Virus record (IMG/VR): IMGVR_UViG_3300025141_000845
Span: 1-22,498 of that record
DNA length: 22,498 bases
Source: a virus
Reading direction: 5' to 3' (one strand)
In this document: positions 5,778 to 13,462 of the stretch, in pieces
How the letters are laid out: the number at the start of each line of letters is the position of its first letter
Numbering within the stretch: the stretch's first letter is position 1
The notes under the pieces: generated by a model
What the model saw: the letters and a program-made list of their open reading frames with translations, nothing else
The model's database searches: none
Told to the model about the DNA's origin: nothing
Position numbers and translations under genes: made by a program

Positions 5778-6469
5778 ATCCCATTATTGCCAAGATTGAG
5801 AAGCTCCTGCGTCTGTCACAAGACCAAGAAGGCACACCGGAAGGTGAGACTGCTGCACGGTTGGCGAGCAGGATGATGGCAGCGCACGCTATCGAGATGG
5901 CGAGCATTGACTTGACCAAGGGTGTCGAGCATGACCCCATGGAGAAGCAGGACATGAAGGTTCGCGTCAGTGTCTGGCGCCGTAGCCTGGCATCTGTGCT
6001 GGGCGAGCACTGCAACTGCACTGTTGCCTATTCATCCATCAAGGGGATTGGTCAGTTCATCAGCATGTACGGTCACCGCACCGACATCGAACTGCTCCAG
6101 TATCTGTACGACATCTGCGAGCGGCAGATTGAGAGCGAGGCTCGACGCTACGTCAACAACATCGATAGCGACTGGCGTGGCGGCAAGAAGATGATGGGCA
6201 ACAACTTCCGTCGCAGCGCCGTCGCAGGCCTTAGCACCAAGCTGGAAGAGATTCGCAAGGACACCCAAGCCGAGAACGCAGAGGGCTTCGCACTCGTTCG
6301 CAGTCGCAAGCAGGCAGTGGATGAGTGGGTCAACGAGAACTACTCCTTCCGCTCTGGAACCAACAGCAGCTATGGGCACAACGGTGCGGGGTACTCCGCT
6401 GGTCGCAACGTCAGCCTGAGTGCTGGTGTCGGCAGCAGTGGTAGCCGCAAGCAGATTGGGGGTGAGTGA
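5774..6469 (+). CDS. DUF2786-family phage protein (231 aa)
   Basis: The first 40 residues (IIAKIEKLLRLSQDQEGTPE, then EAARLASRMMAAHAI-like spacing) match the DUF2786 signature: a helix K-I-KLL-L, an acidic/Gly turn, then E-x-A-x-x-A-x-x-M-x-x-H. A second domain around residues 60-160 (WRRSLASVLGEHCNCTVAYS, GHRTDIELLQYLYDICERQIE) fits the region usually following DUF2786 in phage and bacterial proteins. The C-terminus is Gly/Ser-rich and low in complexity, ending IGGE. The function of the family is not known to me. It starts with an ATGA overlap and is the largest gene of this operon. Confidence 0.85.
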   Translation: MNPIIAKIEKLLRLSQDQEGTPEGETAARLASRMMAAHAIEMASIDLTKGVEHDPMEKQDMKVRVSVWRRSLASVLGEHCNCTVAYSSIKGIGQFISMYGHRTDIELLQYLYDICERQIESEARRYVNNIDSDWRGGKKMMGNNFRRSAVAGLSTKLEEIRKDTQAENAEGFALVRSRKQAVDEWVNENYSFRSGTNSSYGHNGAGYSAGRNVSLSAGVGSSGSRKQIGGE

Positions 6470-6654
6470 TGAAACCTAACGACACCAATGGACTTTGGGA
6501 CGACGGTTACCTAATGAAATCTACCCGTGAAAGACAACGCCAAGTGCGGGTAGCAACGGGCGCGATGTGCCGATGCCGCAAGTGCTACTGCTGCGAGGAG
6601 TGGCTGAAAGACAAAGCCGAAGGAAAGGAGATGAGTGATGCCGTGGGTAAATAA
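6469..6654 (+). CDS. Small Cys-rich phage protein (61 aa)
   Basis: Starts in the junction GGGTGAGTGATG. The central part is basic and contains a cysteine cluster CRCRKCYCC (about residues 35-43), which may bind a metal or be structural. It is otherwise unrecognised. The next gene starts 17 nt before this one ends, using the AAGGAG inside this gene. Confidence 0.65.
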   Translation: MKPNDTNGLWDDGYLMKSTRERQRQVRVATGAMCRCRKCYCCEEWLKDKAEGKEMSDAVGK

Positions 6655-6997
6655 ATACGTCGAGCCAGAGGTAGCCTTCGAGGTTCGCACGCAATGCACA
6701 GAGGAACAAGTCCAACAGCACTGTGATGCGGCACCAGAGAATGACCGTCGAGACTTCGACAACAAGCTTGGCCTGAACGTGGAGATTTACCATGCCTACA
6801 AGAACGGCGAGGCGCACTGCCCGCTCACCTACTGGTACACAACGGACGAGAAAGAGGACGATGACTTCACCTTCGACATCCGCTGGGTACCCAACTTCAA
6901 GGAGGGCGATGACCACTATGTCACCCTCCAGTCAGCGGTGAAGCACGGGCTCGTCAGGTTCGTGGACGGCAAGTTCGTGCTGCCGAAGGGGGAGTGA
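6638..6997 (+). CDS. Acidic phage protein of unknown function (119 aa)
   Basis: The ATG at 6638 follows AAGGAG by seven bases and overlaps the previous gene by 17 nt. The product is acidic, with a DEKEDDDFTFDIRW stretch near residues 69-82 and a C-terminal beta-like part (HYVTLQSAVKHGLVRFVDGKFVLPKGE). No motif is recognised. It is coupled to the next gene at GGGGGAGTGATG. Confidence 0.7.
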   Translation: MPWVNKYVEPEVAFEVRTQCTEEQVQQHCDAAPENDRRDFDNKLGLNVEIYHAYKNGEAHCPLTYWYTTDEKEDDDFTFDIRWVPNFKEGDDHYVTLQSAVKHGLVRFVDGKFVLPKGE

Positions 6998-7179
6998 TGC
7001 CGACAGTCACACTGGACATATCAGACAAAGCATTCAAGCGCCTGCGTACTGACGTAATGGTTCGCACGATGGCAAACGTGGGAGGAACGCAAGACCTCAT
7101 GCACGCAGTGTGCATCAAAATCATCAAGGCAAAGGACGGCGATGTGGTTGAACTCAAACTGAAGAAGGAAGGCGCGTGA
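6997..7179 (+). CDS. Small phage protein of unknown function (60 aa)
   Basis: Coupled through TGATG to its neighbours on both sides. The product begins MPTVTLDISDKAFKRLRTDV and ends VVELKLKKEGA, a beta-helix-beta-like pattern with a basic central helix. It is short and unrecognised. Confidence 0.65.
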   Translation: MPTVTLDISDKAFKRLRTDVMVRTMANVGGTQDLMHAVCIKIIKAKDGDVVELKLKKEGA

Positions 7180-7553
7180 TGGAAGAAGAGAACTGGATTA
7201 ACCACATCCCCACAGTTGATAAGCTGGACTTGGTTGTCGGCACACCCGTGCGGTTCGTGCCAGGCAGGGAGCCACCGGGCTTCAACATCAGGGACAACAT
7301 GTGCCTGACTGTCAGACCATGGGGCGATGAGCACGAAACCCATTGCCTCGTAGTGGATGATAGGGGCACCAGTATGCCAGTCCGTATGGACTCACTGGTC
7401 ATCGACCTGAATCATCCGCTTGGCCCTTCCGCTGCGGCATTGACGATTCTCTCTGGCTTTGTCCTTTCCCATCGTTCCGGCTTTATCTTTGATGCTGCCT
7501 ATGACAAGCGAGCCATCGCCGACATGCTCCAGCACCATTGCGAAGAAGAATGA
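7179..7553 (+). CDS. Phage protein of unknown function (124 aa)
   Basis: ATG at 7179 overlaps the previous TGA. A beta-rich first half (LVVGTPVRFVPGREPPGF, THCLVVDDRGTSMPVRMDSLVIDL) could be a small barrel, followed by a helical C-terminal part (AALTILSGFVLSHRSGFIFDAAYDKRAIADM). It is the last gene of the operon. The 71 nt after it contain no clear terminator; a weak GGTTACGATACA lies before the next gene. Confidence 0.7.
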   Translation: MEEENWINHIPTVDKLDLVVGTPVRFVPGREPPGFNIRDNMCLTVRPWGDEHETHCLVVDDRGTSMPVRMDSLVIDLNHPLGPSAAALTILSGFVLSHRSGFIFDAAYDKRAIADMLQHHCEEE

Positions 7554-7624
7554 ACACCCGGTCATAATCTGTCCGTAGCGTGTAGCCCGCCAAGGTTACG
7601 ATACATCACAACAAGAGGAACACC

Positions 7625-9052
7625 ATGAGCAGCACATATAAGGGCGACAGCCCCGGCAAGAAAATCACCAGACTGCGGATGTGGCACCAGATGTTCTACT
7701 TCGCCAACTGGCTCGATATGAAGAACGAGGGCATCCTCGTGCTCGCTGGCGATGGCGGTGACCTGTCTGCGCTGGATGGTTGGGGCATAGACCACGACAA
7801 GATTGTGGCTGTAGACATGGAGAAAGACAGTGTAGAGAAGTGCCGCGAGAGGTTTCCGAGCATGCAGGTCATGCACGGCAAGCTGGGCGCAGTCGTCAAG
7901 AACCCCAACGTGAAGTACAACATGGCGCACGTAGACTTCTGTGGTGGACTGTCCATGCCAAACATCAACACGCTGGTCAACGTCATCAACAACGCAGACA
8001 AGAGCCAGCCGCTCATCCTTTCCGTCACTATGCTGAAGGGGCGAGAGTATAAGCGAGCGAACGGTAAGGTTGTATCAAAGCTCCCTCGCAGCCTACGGAA
8101 AAAGTATGCGGCAGAGTTCAGGAGAATGGGTCACCCGATTGCTGCACGCATGATGTTCAACGGCCCATTTGAACCAAGGAGGCTCGTAGACATTGGCGAG
8201 AAGCACCTGCTCAAAGAATGGAGTGAGGTCAAGCACGACCCGTCACACCCGCGCCACCAAGACATGCTCAAGAGGCACGCTGTCACACGCGATGGAAAAA
8301 TCAGCTACCTTGGCACCTGCGTGTCAAGAATGGAGGTGCTGCGAGAATGCTTGATGTCAAGAATGATTCAGGAAGAGGCCACCGATGCAATAAAGGCTGG
8401 AAGGATTCCATCTCACGGCAGCAAGATTAAAGACCTTGATGCGGTGATGGGCATACTTAGTGGTGGCCTGCTTGGGTATCACAGCAAGAACGGCAAGCAG
8501 CACGGCACACCATTTGTGACTATGACATTCGTTGTTGCTCACGGGATAGTCTTGGACCTCATCTCAGGCCCGTTGCATCAGTATGGCGGCGAGAGCTACT
8601 TCGCTGCTGGCGCAACAAGCATAGGGTACCACCGCGCCATGACAGCAGCCGCTGGAGAGATGGCGCTCAAGCCATTCGTATCCGACTACGCGAAGCTCGT
8701 TGGTACAAAGGTAGCCGCCAAGGTGTTCGACCTTCCCAAGGGTACAGTTACAGCGTGGCTGGCCCACAGGAACATGGGCTCATACGACCACTTAAACCAA
8801 CAACTCTATGAGAACTACCTAACCCTTGGGGCAGGTGAGCGCACTGCTGATGAGGCGAGAAGTATGCTTGAAGAGGGCTGCGAGGACTGGGGCATGAACT
8901 TTGGCCCAAGACCGGGAATGAAAAACCTAAGGGGGATATACACGATCGGCGCTGAGATCATAAAACAAAACGGCAGAAGCTCTTACAGTGACTGGGATGT
9001 TGAGGAGACAGATGATGGCCTCATGTTCACAGTGCCGAGGTATTCACGATGA
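7625..9052 (+). CDS. Methyltransferase-like protein with C-terminal HTH-like segment (475 aa)
   Basis: ATG at 7625 after AGAGGAACACC. Residues 36-110 look like the front half of a class I SAM-dependent methyltransferase fold: a first strand and loop ILVLAGDGGDLSAL (37-50), a second strand ending in an acidic residue IVAVDMEKDSVEKC (60-73), and a strand-loop YNMAHVDFCGGLS (98-110) where a catalytic motif would sit. No canonical NPPY/DPPY or PCQ motif is seen, so a DNA base target is not shown. Residues about 354-384 (YAKLVGTKVAAKVFDLPKGTVTAWLAHR) resemble a helix-turn-helix, suggesting DNA binding. The middle (about 215-350) is unassigned. It may act on DNA or RNA, but the substrate is unknown. 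The end overlaps the next gene as ATGA. Confidence 0.65.
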   Translation: MSSTYKGDSPGKKITRLRMWHQMFYFANWLDMKNEGILVLAGDGGDLSALDGWGIDHDKIVAVDMEKDSVEKCRERFPSMQVMHGKLGAVVKNPNVKYNMAHVDFCGGLSMPNINTLVNVINNADKSQPLILSVTMLKGREYKRANGKVVSKLPRSLRKKYAAEFRRMGHPIAARMMFNGPFEPRRLVDIGEKHLLKEWSEVKHDPSHPRHQDMLKRHAVTRDGKISYLGTCVSRMEVLRECLMSRMIQEEATDAIKAGRIPSHGSKIKDLDAVMGILSGGLLGYHSKNGKQHGTPFVTMTFVVAHGIVLDLISGPLHQYGGESYFAAGATSIGYHRAMTAAAGEMALKPFVSDYAKLVGTKVAAKVFDLPKGTVTAWLAHRNMGSYDHLNQQLYENYLTLGAGERTADEARSMLEEGCEDWGMNFGPRPGMKNLRGIYTIGAEIIKQNGRSSYSDWDVEETDDGLMFTVPRYSR

Positions 9053-9480
9053 GCAATGTACCTGACGACTGGGGCGCGTACAGGCGCAAGTGTCCTGAGT
9101 GTGGGCACCACTACCACCTGAGTGGCACCGAGGAATGCAAGTGTCCACCCGAGACCTTCCCATGCGAGCACCCTACTTGCGACGAGAAGGTTGAAGATGA
9201 GGGCAAACTGACGATGCTGGTGAGCGGTGAGTCGTGGTGCGCGTTCTGTGTGGACTACCACGGCTTTACTTGCACGATGTGTGAGGAGGCTACAATGGAC
9301 GCAGACCGCGCCAATACCGACACAGACGAGGCGTACTGCATCCACTGCGATGAAGAATGCAAGGAGAAGAAAATCAGACATCACGCGGCCACAGTGGTCG
9401 TTGTTGAAGAGGCTGAGGAAACAACAAGCGAGCGCATTATCCGCGCTCAAATCGAAGGAGGCATCAATGCCAGAGATTAA
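9049..9480 (+). CDS. Multi-zinc-ribbon-like protein (143 aa)
   Basis: Starts with an ATGA overlap. Cysteine pairs are spread over the first 110 residues: CPECG (14-18), CKC (30-32), PCEHPTCDEK (about 39-48), WCAFC (63-67), TCTMCEE (74-80), YCIHCDEEC (95-103). Several zinc-binding knuckles are likely. The C-terminal 35 residues lack cysteines and look helical. Such proteins often contact nucleic acids or proteins; no specific partner is visible. Confidence 0.75.
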   Translation: MSNVPDDWGAYRRKCPECGHHYHLSGTEECKCPPETFPCEHPTCDEKVEDEGKLTMLVSGESWCAFCVDYHGFTCTMCEEATMDADRANTDTDEAYCIHCDEECKEKKIRHHAATVVVVEEAEETTSERIIRAQIEGGINARD

Positions 9481-9688
9481 AAGAAAGGCTGGAAAGCCAC
9501 TACCAAAGGTTGACCCCGAGAACGCGGAGCTTCTGTGGCATGCGCTGTTCGCCATCACTCACGCTGTTGAGCAGTTGAAGTTCGCTGTAGAGGTGAACAC
9601 CTACAGGCACGCGGACATGGACCTTGGCGCCTGGGAGTTTGCACGCCTGGCTCTTGATACTTCTCGCGAAGACAAGCCAGCAAACTAA
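9467..9688 (+). CDS. Small phage protein of unknown function (73 aa)
   Basis: The ATG at 9467 follows GAAGGAGGCATCA, a strong ribosome site, and overlaps the previous gene by 14 nt. The frame is open further upstream but that part is the shadow of the zinc-ribbon gene. The product has a basic start (MPEIKRKAGKPLPK) and two helix-like segments (ELLWHALFAITHAVEQLKFA, LGAWEFARLALDTS). It is unrecognised. Confidence 0.7.
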   Translation: MPEIKRKAGKPLPKVDPENAELLWHALFAITHAVEQLKFAVEVNTYRHADMDLGAWEFARLALDTSREDKPAN

Positions 9689-9752
9689 TCGAATATGATT
9701 GCTGCCACGGCGTGTTCGTGGTAGAGTACACTGACGCCACAGGAGAAACAAC

Positions 9753-9827
9753 ATGAACACATACGTTCTTAGGCCTTGCTGTGGCACTCAACAGAAGCAC
9801 ACGGGGAGGTGTCGCAATGCCAAGTGA
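9753..9827 (+). CDS. Possible zinc-binding microprotein (24 aa)
   Basis: The ATG at 9753 directly follows AGGAGAAACAAC, the leader used by at least five other genes here. The product starts MNTYVLRPCCGTQQ and then has HTGRCRNAK, so two cysteines and a later His and Cys (C9, C10, H16, C20) that could hold one zinc. It overlaps the start of the next gene by 11 nt. The ribosome site is better than that of many larger genes, which supports it despite its length. It could instead be a leader peptide for the 444-residue protein. Confidence 0.5.
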   Translation: MNTYVLRPCCGTQQKHTGRCRNAK

Positions 9828-11151
9828 AAAACTGATGGATGGAATCAAGAGTGCTGTGGGTGTCCACAGCGTCTATCTTGCCGCCAAACACGACGAGAAT
9901 CTGGCTGGAAGGTTCAGCCACACGGAGGGAAAGTCCTTAGTGGATGGGCCAACCAAGGCAACAAAGCGGTCTATCGCAAACGTCATGGTCTACATGGCTG
10001 GAAGGTACAGCAAAGACCTGACCTTTGAAGAGGTAGAGATGGGTCTACTCGCTGCCGCGACATCAGTAGTGTCCGATGGAAAGCGACAGAAGTCTGGGCC
10101 AAACTTTGATGTGATTGGCGCAGAGCTTGCGGGAGAGATTGAAGGCAAGCTAACGCCGGACGAGCTTGGTGCAGAGATTAAAGACATCATCGACAGGTTC
10201 CAACTGTACGACCCTGCATCGCATTCGTATCGAACGGTTGAGCAGGGACTCGGTGTCGCCCTCAGGATGCTTGGGTGGGACCGCCGTCGCCAGATGACCA
10301 GCGGCACCCGAGCCTACAGGTGGTACCCGCCAGAGGGGTTCTTCGATGCCAGCACACCAAACGAGGTGAGCGAGCCAGTGGATATCGCCATTGATGCGAG
10401 CGGTGTCGATGATGTGTTCGATGACTGGTCTGATGATATCGCTGAAGATGTGGTGGTCGAAGAGAAGCCAAAGCCAAAAAAGAAGCAGAGCGGCGTCAAG
10501 CCAGACGACGAGCTTGCTGCGCGCATCTCAAGCATGGGCCTATACCCCGGCATCAGTTCATATGAGGTAGCTATGGCGAGCTATGACTTCATTGGTAACG
10601 GTATCGATGTTCCCAAGTCTGAGCCAGAGATGCCCCACAAGGCCAAACTTTCCGTCGGGGCAACCATGAAGAACATGGGCTGGGGCAAGAAGACACGGCG
10701 CATCGATGGCATACCTCACGTTGGCTGGCATCCACCAGAAGGATGGGAGGAGCCAGAGCAGCCAGAGACAGTGCTTCGCAAGAAGGAAGAGGATGAGCCA
10801 GACGATGTGTTCACCGAGCCGGTGGCTGATGAGCCTGCGTCTGTGGCGGATGGCCTGCCTCGACTCAGTGGGACCGCTGACGAGGTGGACGATGACCTAC
10901 CGTGGCCAGACATGACCGACTTCTCTGGCGATGCTGGTGAGGAAGGTGACGAGGAGCCTGTCGAAGAAAGAGCCTACATCAAGGAGATTCACAAAGATGG
11001 GCGGGAAGAAGTCTACATGGCTGAAATCTCGATGGGTAGCACTGGCGTGTACCTGAAGCCAACAGAGGCTTACCCGTCAGAGAGGATGCTCGAATGGGAT
11101 GCCGACGAAGAGATATGGTTCTGCGGCACAGTCATCGGCGGCGAGGAATAG
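9817..11151 (+). CDS. Acidic protein with two copies of a small winged-helix-like domain (444 aa)
   Basis: The ATG at 9817 lies eight bases after GGGGAGG; a GTG at 9781 would only extend it into the microprotein. Residues 138-174 (SYRTVEQGLGVALRMLGWDR to AYRWYPPEGF) and 276-310 (AKLSVGATMKNMGWGKKTRR to HVGWHPPEGW) are clearly two copies of one motif. It resembles the C-terminus of the VapE-like helicase at 16329 (MRVGDIMRQLGYDRVRRRIGGQR-type spacing ending in aromatic residues). In VapE proteins this end is a winged-helix-like DNA-binding part, so DNA contact is plausible here. The linkers are very acidic (about 185-225 and 310-385). The N-terminal 135 residues are unassigned. The stop is followed by a 204-nt gap. 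Confidence 0.7.
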   Translation: MPSEKLMDGIKSAVGVHSVYLAAKHDENLAGRFSHTEGKSLVDGPTKATKRSIANVMVYMAGRYSKDLTFEEVEMGLLAAATSVVSDGKRQKSGPNFDVIGAELAGEIEGKLTPDELGAEIKDIIDRFQLYDPASHSYRTVEQGLGVALRMLGWDRRRQMTSGTRAYRWYPPEGFFDASTPNEVSEPVDIAIDASGVDDVFDDWSDDIAEDVVVEEKPKPKKKQSGVKPDDELAARISSMGLYPGISSYEVAMASYDFIGNGIDVPKSEPEMPHKAKLSVGATMKNMGWGKKTRRIDGIPHVGWHPPEGWEEPEQPETVLRKKEEDEPDDVFTEPVADEPASVADGLPRLSGTADEVDDDLPWPDMTDFSGDAGEEGDEEPVEERAYIKEIHKDGREEVYMAEISMGSTGVYLKPTEAYPSERMLEWDADEEIWFCGTVIGGEE

Positions 11152-11161
11152 ATGCCTCAAC
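11151..11161. repeat. Direct repeat GATGCCTCAAC, first copy
   Basis: The 11 bases occur again at 11292-11302, and both copies are followed by a pyrimidine-rich stretch (CTTTTTTCAACTTTC, CCTTTTACTTACACC). The pair brackets most of the gap before the SF2 helicase gene. Confidence 0.5.
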
Positions 11162-11291
11162 TTTTTTCAACTTTCTTCACAAACCACATCCCACTTCAGG
11201 AGCAAGTGGTCGGATAAGTAAATAGACCAGGGGCGTTTTCTCATTGCTGCCCTCAAAACACCGAGCAGGGAGGCATGTCGGTGGTCGAACA

Positions 11292-11302
11292 GATGCCTCA
11301 AC
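11292..11302. repeat. Direct repeat GATGCCTCAAC, second copy
   Basis: Second exact copy of the 11-base unit, 26 bases before the palindrome at 11328. Confidence 0.5.
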
Positions 11303-11327
11303 CTTTTACTTACACCACAACCAACAG

Positions 11328-11341
11328 CACTATATATAGTG
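11328..11341. promoter_or_regulatory. 14-bp perfect palindrome overlapping a likely -10 region
   Basis: CACTATATATAGTG is fully self-complementary, 14 nt before the start codon of the helicase gene. A TATATA inside it could serve as -10, with TTACAC at 11310-11315 as a weak -35 15-17 nt upstream depending on register. The arrangement suggests an operator or a combined promoter-operator. Confidence 0.45.
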
Positions 11342-11355
11342 TTAGGAGAAACAAC

Positions 11356-12789
11356 ATGACAGACCTTAGGTGCGTACTCGGCGGTGGGTGGTTTTTACCA
11401 CCAGGCTCACCGTACATAGATGAGCTTCGTGCAAAGTACACTTGCCCGAACCCGCAGTTCAGCCAGGCGATGTCTCTCCGAAAGAAGGGGAAGTGGGTCG
11501 AGGTTCCTGACGAGAAGGTGTACGCATGCCAGATGATTCCTTTGCGCCACGATTGGGGCCTTGGGCTCATGGTGCCGAGGGGCATTCAGTTGCGCGAGGA
11601 AGTTGATGTCGCCACCCACACCGTCACATCGTATCCTCATGGGTCGAAGTTGGGACTGCTGCGTTTATCACCAGGGGTGAGCCTGCGACCGTATCAGAAA
11701 GAGGCTGTTGATAACATCATCAAGAGTGACGATGGGCGTGCCATCACACCATGTGGTGGGCTTGTGGTGGCGCCGTGTGGCGCGGGCAAGACCATGATAG
11801 GGCTTGGGGCCATGACGAAGTTCAACACAAAGATTGTTGTTCTTGTTCATACCCGCGACCTTGCCGAGCAATGGAAGCAGCGCATTGAGGCACAGCTATG
11901 CACGCCGGACGGTGAGGTGCCCAACGTCACTATATGTGGTGGTGGTAAGCGCGACGACTCAGGCCAGATTGTAATCGCCATGTTCCAGTCCCTCGCCAAG
12001 GGCAGGTGGGAAGAGGTCCATGACTGGGGCAAGCAGTTTGGGATGTGCATTGTAGACGAGGCTCACCATGTGCCTGCCTCCACGTTCAGCAAAGTAATGA
12101 TGTCCATGCCAGCCAAGGTGCGGATTGGGCTCACAGCTACGCCAGACAGACCCGACGGCCTTGGCGCAATGCTTGGGTGGCACTTCGGCAAAGAGTTGTT
12201 CCAAATCACAACCAGGGAGCTAATCGAGAAGGGTCGCGTCATGGAGCCAGACATTCACTTTACGAAGACAAGCTGGACGCCAGCGGGCCAGATGGATTGG
12301 CCAAAGCTGGTCACCAGCATGTGCGGCGATGAGGAAAGGAACGAACAGATACTGGAGATAGTTGAATCGTTTGTCATGGATGGCAGGCAGGTTCTTGTCC
12401 TGTCAGACAGGGTACAGCACTGCATCGACATGGCAGAGAATGTGGCCAATCGGGGCATGAGCGCTGCCGCTCTCGTCGGGAAGATGACCAAGAATCAGAG
12501 GGCCGAGGTTCTCGCCGCCGCTGACAACAGGGAGTTGAAAGCAATCTTTGCTACCACTGTGGCTGACGAGGGCTTGGACTTGCCGGGTCTGGACACTGTT
12601 GTCCTCACGACGCCGACAAAAGCAATGGGCCGCATCCAGCAGCGCATTGGTAGAATCATGCGCGCAGCGGAGAACAAGAAGAAACCTATTGTGGTGGACT
12701 TGGTCGATAACACTCAGGCGTCATGGTACGCACACAAGAAGCGGGCTGAGTTCTACACGAAGCTGGGTTGCAATGTACAAGAATTTTAG
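11356..12789 (+). CDS. SF2 DEAH-type DNA helicase (477 aa)
   Basis: ATG at 11356 after AGGAGAAACAAC; the frame reaches 11275 but that crosses the palindrome. Motifs in order: LRPYQKEAVDN (110-120), Walker A VAPCGAGKT (138-146), DEAH box CIVDEAHHVP (231-240), motif III GLTATPDR (258-265), a second RecA domain with VLVLSDR (346-352), FATTVADEGLDLP (398-410) and motif VI QQRIGRIMRA (428-437). This is the XPB/Rad25-like phage helicase arrangement. It would unwind or remodel DNA during replication or recombination. About 105 extra N-terminal residues (LGGGWFLPPGSPY) precede the helicase core. SSB and a zinc ribbon follow. Confidence 0.92.
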   Translation: MTDLRCVLGGGWFLPPGSPYIDELRAKYTCPNPQFSQAMSLRKKGKWVEVPDEKVYACQMIPLRHDWGLGLMVPRGIQLREEVDVATHTVTSYPHGSKLGLLRLSPGVSLRPYQKEAVDNIIKSDDGRAITPCGGLVVAPCGAGKTMIGLGAMTKFNTKIVVLVHTRDLAEQWKQRIEAQLCTPDGEVPNVTICGGGKRDDSGQIVIAMFQSLAKGRWEEVHDWGKQFGMCIVDEAHHVPASTFSKVMMSMPAKVRIGLTATPDRPDGLGAMLGWHFGKELFQITTRELIEKGRVMEPDIHFTKTSWTPAGQMDWPKLVTSMCGDEERNEQILEIVESFVMDGRQVLVLSDRVQHCIDMAENVANRGMSAAALVGKMTKNQRAEVLAAADNRELKAIFATTVADEGLDLPGLDTVVLTTPTKAMGRIQQRIGRIMRAAENKKKPIVVDLVDNTQASWYAHKKRAEFYTKLGCNVQEF

Positions 12790-12803
12790 CGGCGGAAACA
12801 AAG

Positions 12804-13067
12804 ATGATGTGTCCAAAATGTGGAGCAAAGACCATGGTGCTGACTTCTCGAAGCGTCTCCAAGCCAGGGAGAGGCTGGTCACTAAGCCACGGGGAGAAGG
12901 CAGTCGGGTGGTACACCCAAGATTTTATCGTTCGAAGGCGAAAGTGCACAGGATGCACGTTTCGTGAGCATACAGTTGAACTTCTTATCGATGACATACG
13001 TGGCATCGTTCAAGAGTCCATACACGGGCACGCGCCCGAATACTTAACAACAAAGGAGAAGAGATGA
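12804..13067 (+). CDS. NrdR-like zinc-ribbon protein (87 aa)
   Basis: Two ATGs in a row (12804, 12807); no strong ribosome site (GGCGGAAACAAAG). The N-terminus MMCPKCGAKTMVLTSRSV and the later VRRRKCTGCTFREHTVE reproduce the zinc-ribbon pattern of NrdR (CPxC, then DSR-like, then RRRRxCxxC). It has a longer insertion between the cysteine pairs and no ATP-cone domain after it. NrdR represses ribonucleotide reductase genes; here only the ribbon is present, so that role is not implied. It overlaps the SSB start as ATGA, so the two are probably translated together. Confidence 0.7.
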   Translation: MMCPKCGAKTMVLTSRSVSKPGRGWSLSHGEKAVGWYTQDFIVRRRKCTGCTFREHTVELLIDDIRGIVQESIHGHAPEYLTTKEKR

Positions 13068-13456
13068 ACAAAGTCATCTTGACAGGAAACTTGGGCCAGA
13101 AGCCTGAGCTTAGGAAGGCCAACTCTGGTATGGCCATTACCAATCTTCGGATTGCAACCAACGAGCGCGTCAAGGACGGCGACCAGTACAAGGACCACGC
13201 TGAGTGGCACACTGTTGTTGTCTTCGGCAAGCAAGCGGAGAACTGTGCTCAGTTCCTCGACAAAGGCTCAAAGGTTGCCGTCGAAGGTAAGATTCGTACA
13301 CGCCAGTACGAAGACAAGGATGGGAATCAACGCAAGAGCACAGAGGTTCTCGCAGACCGCGTTGAGTTTATGTCTCGTCCAGAGAACGGAACAGCCCCGC
13401 AGCAGAGCAGGCCACAGCAAAGCCCAACTGTTAGCGATGACGAGATACCGTTCTAA
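13064..13456 (+). CDS. ssb: Single-stranded DNA-binding protein (130 aa)
   Basis: The OB-fold pattern is complete: MNKVILTGNLGQKPELR, FRIATNE-like LRIATNERVKDG, then EWHTVVVFGKQAENCAQFLDKGSKVAVEGKIRTRQYEDKDGN-type spacing and a Gln/Ser/Pro-rich linker. It ends DDEIPF, the acidic tip by which bacterial SSBs recruit partner proteins such as primase and RecO/RecQ-type enzymes. It coats single strands during replication and RecT-mediated recombination. Length is shorter than the E. coli protein (178 residues), as is common for phage SSBs. Confidence 0.95.
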   Translation: MNKVILTGNLGQKPELRKANSGMAITNLRIATNERVKDGDQYKDHAEWHTVVVFGKQAENCAQFLDKGSKVAVEGKIRTRQYEDKDGNQRKSTEVLADRVEFMSRPENGTAPQQSRPQQSPTVSDDEIPF

Positions 13457-13462
13457 ACTATC

